DNA from: Candidatus Bathyarchaeota archaeon
GTDB taxonomy: Archaea; Thermoproteota; Bathyarchaeia; RBG-16-48-13; GCA-020355125
DNA: 5,035 nucleotides
Reading direction: 5' to 3'
Assembly: GCA_026014905.1 (NCBI GenBank)
Contig: JAOZHK010000005.1
Location: forward strand, 1-5,035
A program made the translations under genes and the position numbers. Below, in pieces: positions 4,201 through 5,035 of the stretch. Position 1 is the stretch's first letter. The number at the start of each line of letters is the position of its first letter. A model generated the notes under the pieces. It was given only the letters and a program-made list of their open reading frames with translations. It did no database searches and had not been told where the DNA came from.

Positions 4201-5035
4201 TCAGTATGCATTGAAAATCATCGCGAGTGCCCCTTTTAAGACTATATCATGGCCAAGAGGTGTAACAGCGATTTCTGGTATTCGGTTTACTGCGTAACTT
4301 TGAACAAATTGTGTAATGGAGCCGAGCATTAACCTCTGATTATTCAACGTGACACTTCCCCCGAGAGTAATTAGTTCAGGATCATACGCAGCAATTACAT
4401 TTGCGACACCAATCGCATTCAATTGACCAAGTCTATCAACAATCTCGAGACTTAACGAATCTCCCCTTTTAGCTGCCTCGTAGACCATTTTCGCTGAAAC
4501 GTTTGTGAAGTCACCCTTCGAAAATTCTGCTAACAGGCTACTCTTAAAGTCACCCTGCAGGTGATTTTCATGGATCCACCATTCAATGAATTGTGGAATA
4601 TTGTTTCCCGAGCAATATGCTTCCCAATGCCCCCTCTTCCCACAGCCACATTGTAAGGCGCCTGTCATGTCAATGATCGAATGCCCCATCTCCGATGCGT
4701 TGCCATCTTTCCCGAGGAGTAGCTTTCCATCGACATATGCGCCGCATCCAATCCCGCTGCTGATAGTGATGAAAGCAAGATTATCAATGGTGTGTCCTAA
4801 GCCGTAGAGTTTTTCCCCGAGAACGGCGGCTCCACAATCATTGATTACGTGAACAGGAACTTTGAAGGACTTTTCTATTGGCTCTTTTAGAGCTATGTTA
4901 TTAAAAGGAAAGTGAGATGCGGTAAGAATCATGCCCTGTTTCATATCAAGTGGTCCAAGGGCACCTATTCCAACGCCCAGTATCTCTTCATGAACTTTAA
5001 CAGCTGTAATCATCCTGATAATCTGATTCGTTATA
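4201..5035 (-). CDS. ROK-family sugar kinase / transcriptional regulator, 5'-truncated
   Basis: This is a ROK (repressor, ORF, kinase) family protein, most likely a cytoplasmic ATP-dependent glucokinase or related sugar kinase. The frame is open to the right edge (ITNQIIRMITAVKVHEE precedes ILGVGIGALGPLD), so the ATG at 5013 is internal and the N-terminal phosphate-binding DxGGTK segment lies outside. Numbered from that ATG: VPVHVINDCGAAVLGEKLYG (catalytic Asp59), ITISSGIGCGAYVDGKLLLG, GNASEMGH (Glu108, His111) and the zinc motif CGCGKRGHWEAYCSG (Cys122, Cys124, with His129 in place of the common third Cys, then Glu131). AAYDPELITLGGSV at 208-221 is the usual C-terminal nucleotide-side motif. 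The 3' end is complete: FNAY then TGA, at once followed by GCTAGTC. No helix-turn-helix can be judged because the N-terminus is missing. Sugar specificity is undetermined. Confidence 0.9.
   Translation of the reverse strand, partial: ITNQIIRMITAVKVHEEILGVGIGALGPLDMKQGMILTASHFPFNNIALKEPIEKSFKVPVHVINDCGAAVLGEKLYGLGHTIDNLAFITISSGIGCGAYVDGKLLLGKDGNASEMGHSIIDMTGALQCGCGKRGHWEAYCSGNNIPQFIEWWIHENHLQGDFKSSLLAEFSKGDFTNVSAKMVYEAAKRGDSLSLEIVDRLGQLNAIGVANVIAAYDPELITLGGSVTLNNQRLMLGSITQFVQSYAVNRIPEIAVTPLGHDIVLKGALAMIFNAY

Noticed and set aside
4586..4807. Plus-strand ORF of 73 codons
   Set aside because: It is antisense to the catalytic and zinc-binding core of the ROK gene.

Overview
The window looks archaeal. 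Three genes carry Shine-Dalgarno matches to the archaeal-type GGAGGTGATC. The acetyltransferase gene has a TATA box about 26 nt before its ATG and no ribosome binding site, as in leaderless archaeal transcripts. One short ORF ends in a four-cysteine pattern like the RPC34/RPC39 Fe-S tail found in archaea and eukaryotes. The zinc-ribbon/two-helix membrane protein is a type common in archaeal genomes, including Asgard lineages. An Asgard-like or related uncultured archaeon is my best guess, at low confidence.

Layout. At 3-1346 (+) is the 5'-truncated end of a GC-rich PafA-like alkaline phosphatase/phosphodiesterase. At its stop codon the composition changes sharply, and everything to the right is less GC-rich. 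From about 1347 to 2640 lies a patchwork of short or broken coding pieces on both strands: a minus-strand remnant, an RPC34-like C-terminus (+), a 27-codon minus-strand C-terminal remnant, a 137-aa possible PD-(D/E)xK nuclease-like protein (+), and a tiny segment with ambiguous coding. Then come an intact zinc-ribbon membrane protein (2674-3045, +), a very AT-rich GNAT acetyltransferase (3110-3718, +), a frameshifted small gene (3754-4000, -) and a 5'-truncated ROK-family sugar kinase (4201 to the right edge, -).

The most distinctive structure is a family of short palindromes built on TAGCTAGCTA, at about 1762, 1872, 2456, 2591, 2634, 3733 and 4131. They sit almost exclusively at gene ends, and several supply the stop codon of the adjacent frame. 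Four copies are joined to ATTACCT(GT), whose complement AGGTAAT ends minus-strand frames. Tandem TAGC has TAG in all three frames and is self-complementary, so it closes all six frames. A second repeat, a 13-mer around (CG)5, occurs at 1552 and 2534 inside the broken pieces. These could be a real intergenic element family marking recombination or insertion points, or the products of a chimeric or error-prone assembly; the sequence alone cannot decide.

The genes do not form an obvious pathway or operon. Orientation switches repeatedly and composition differs from gene to gene, which fits an accessory, rearranged region.
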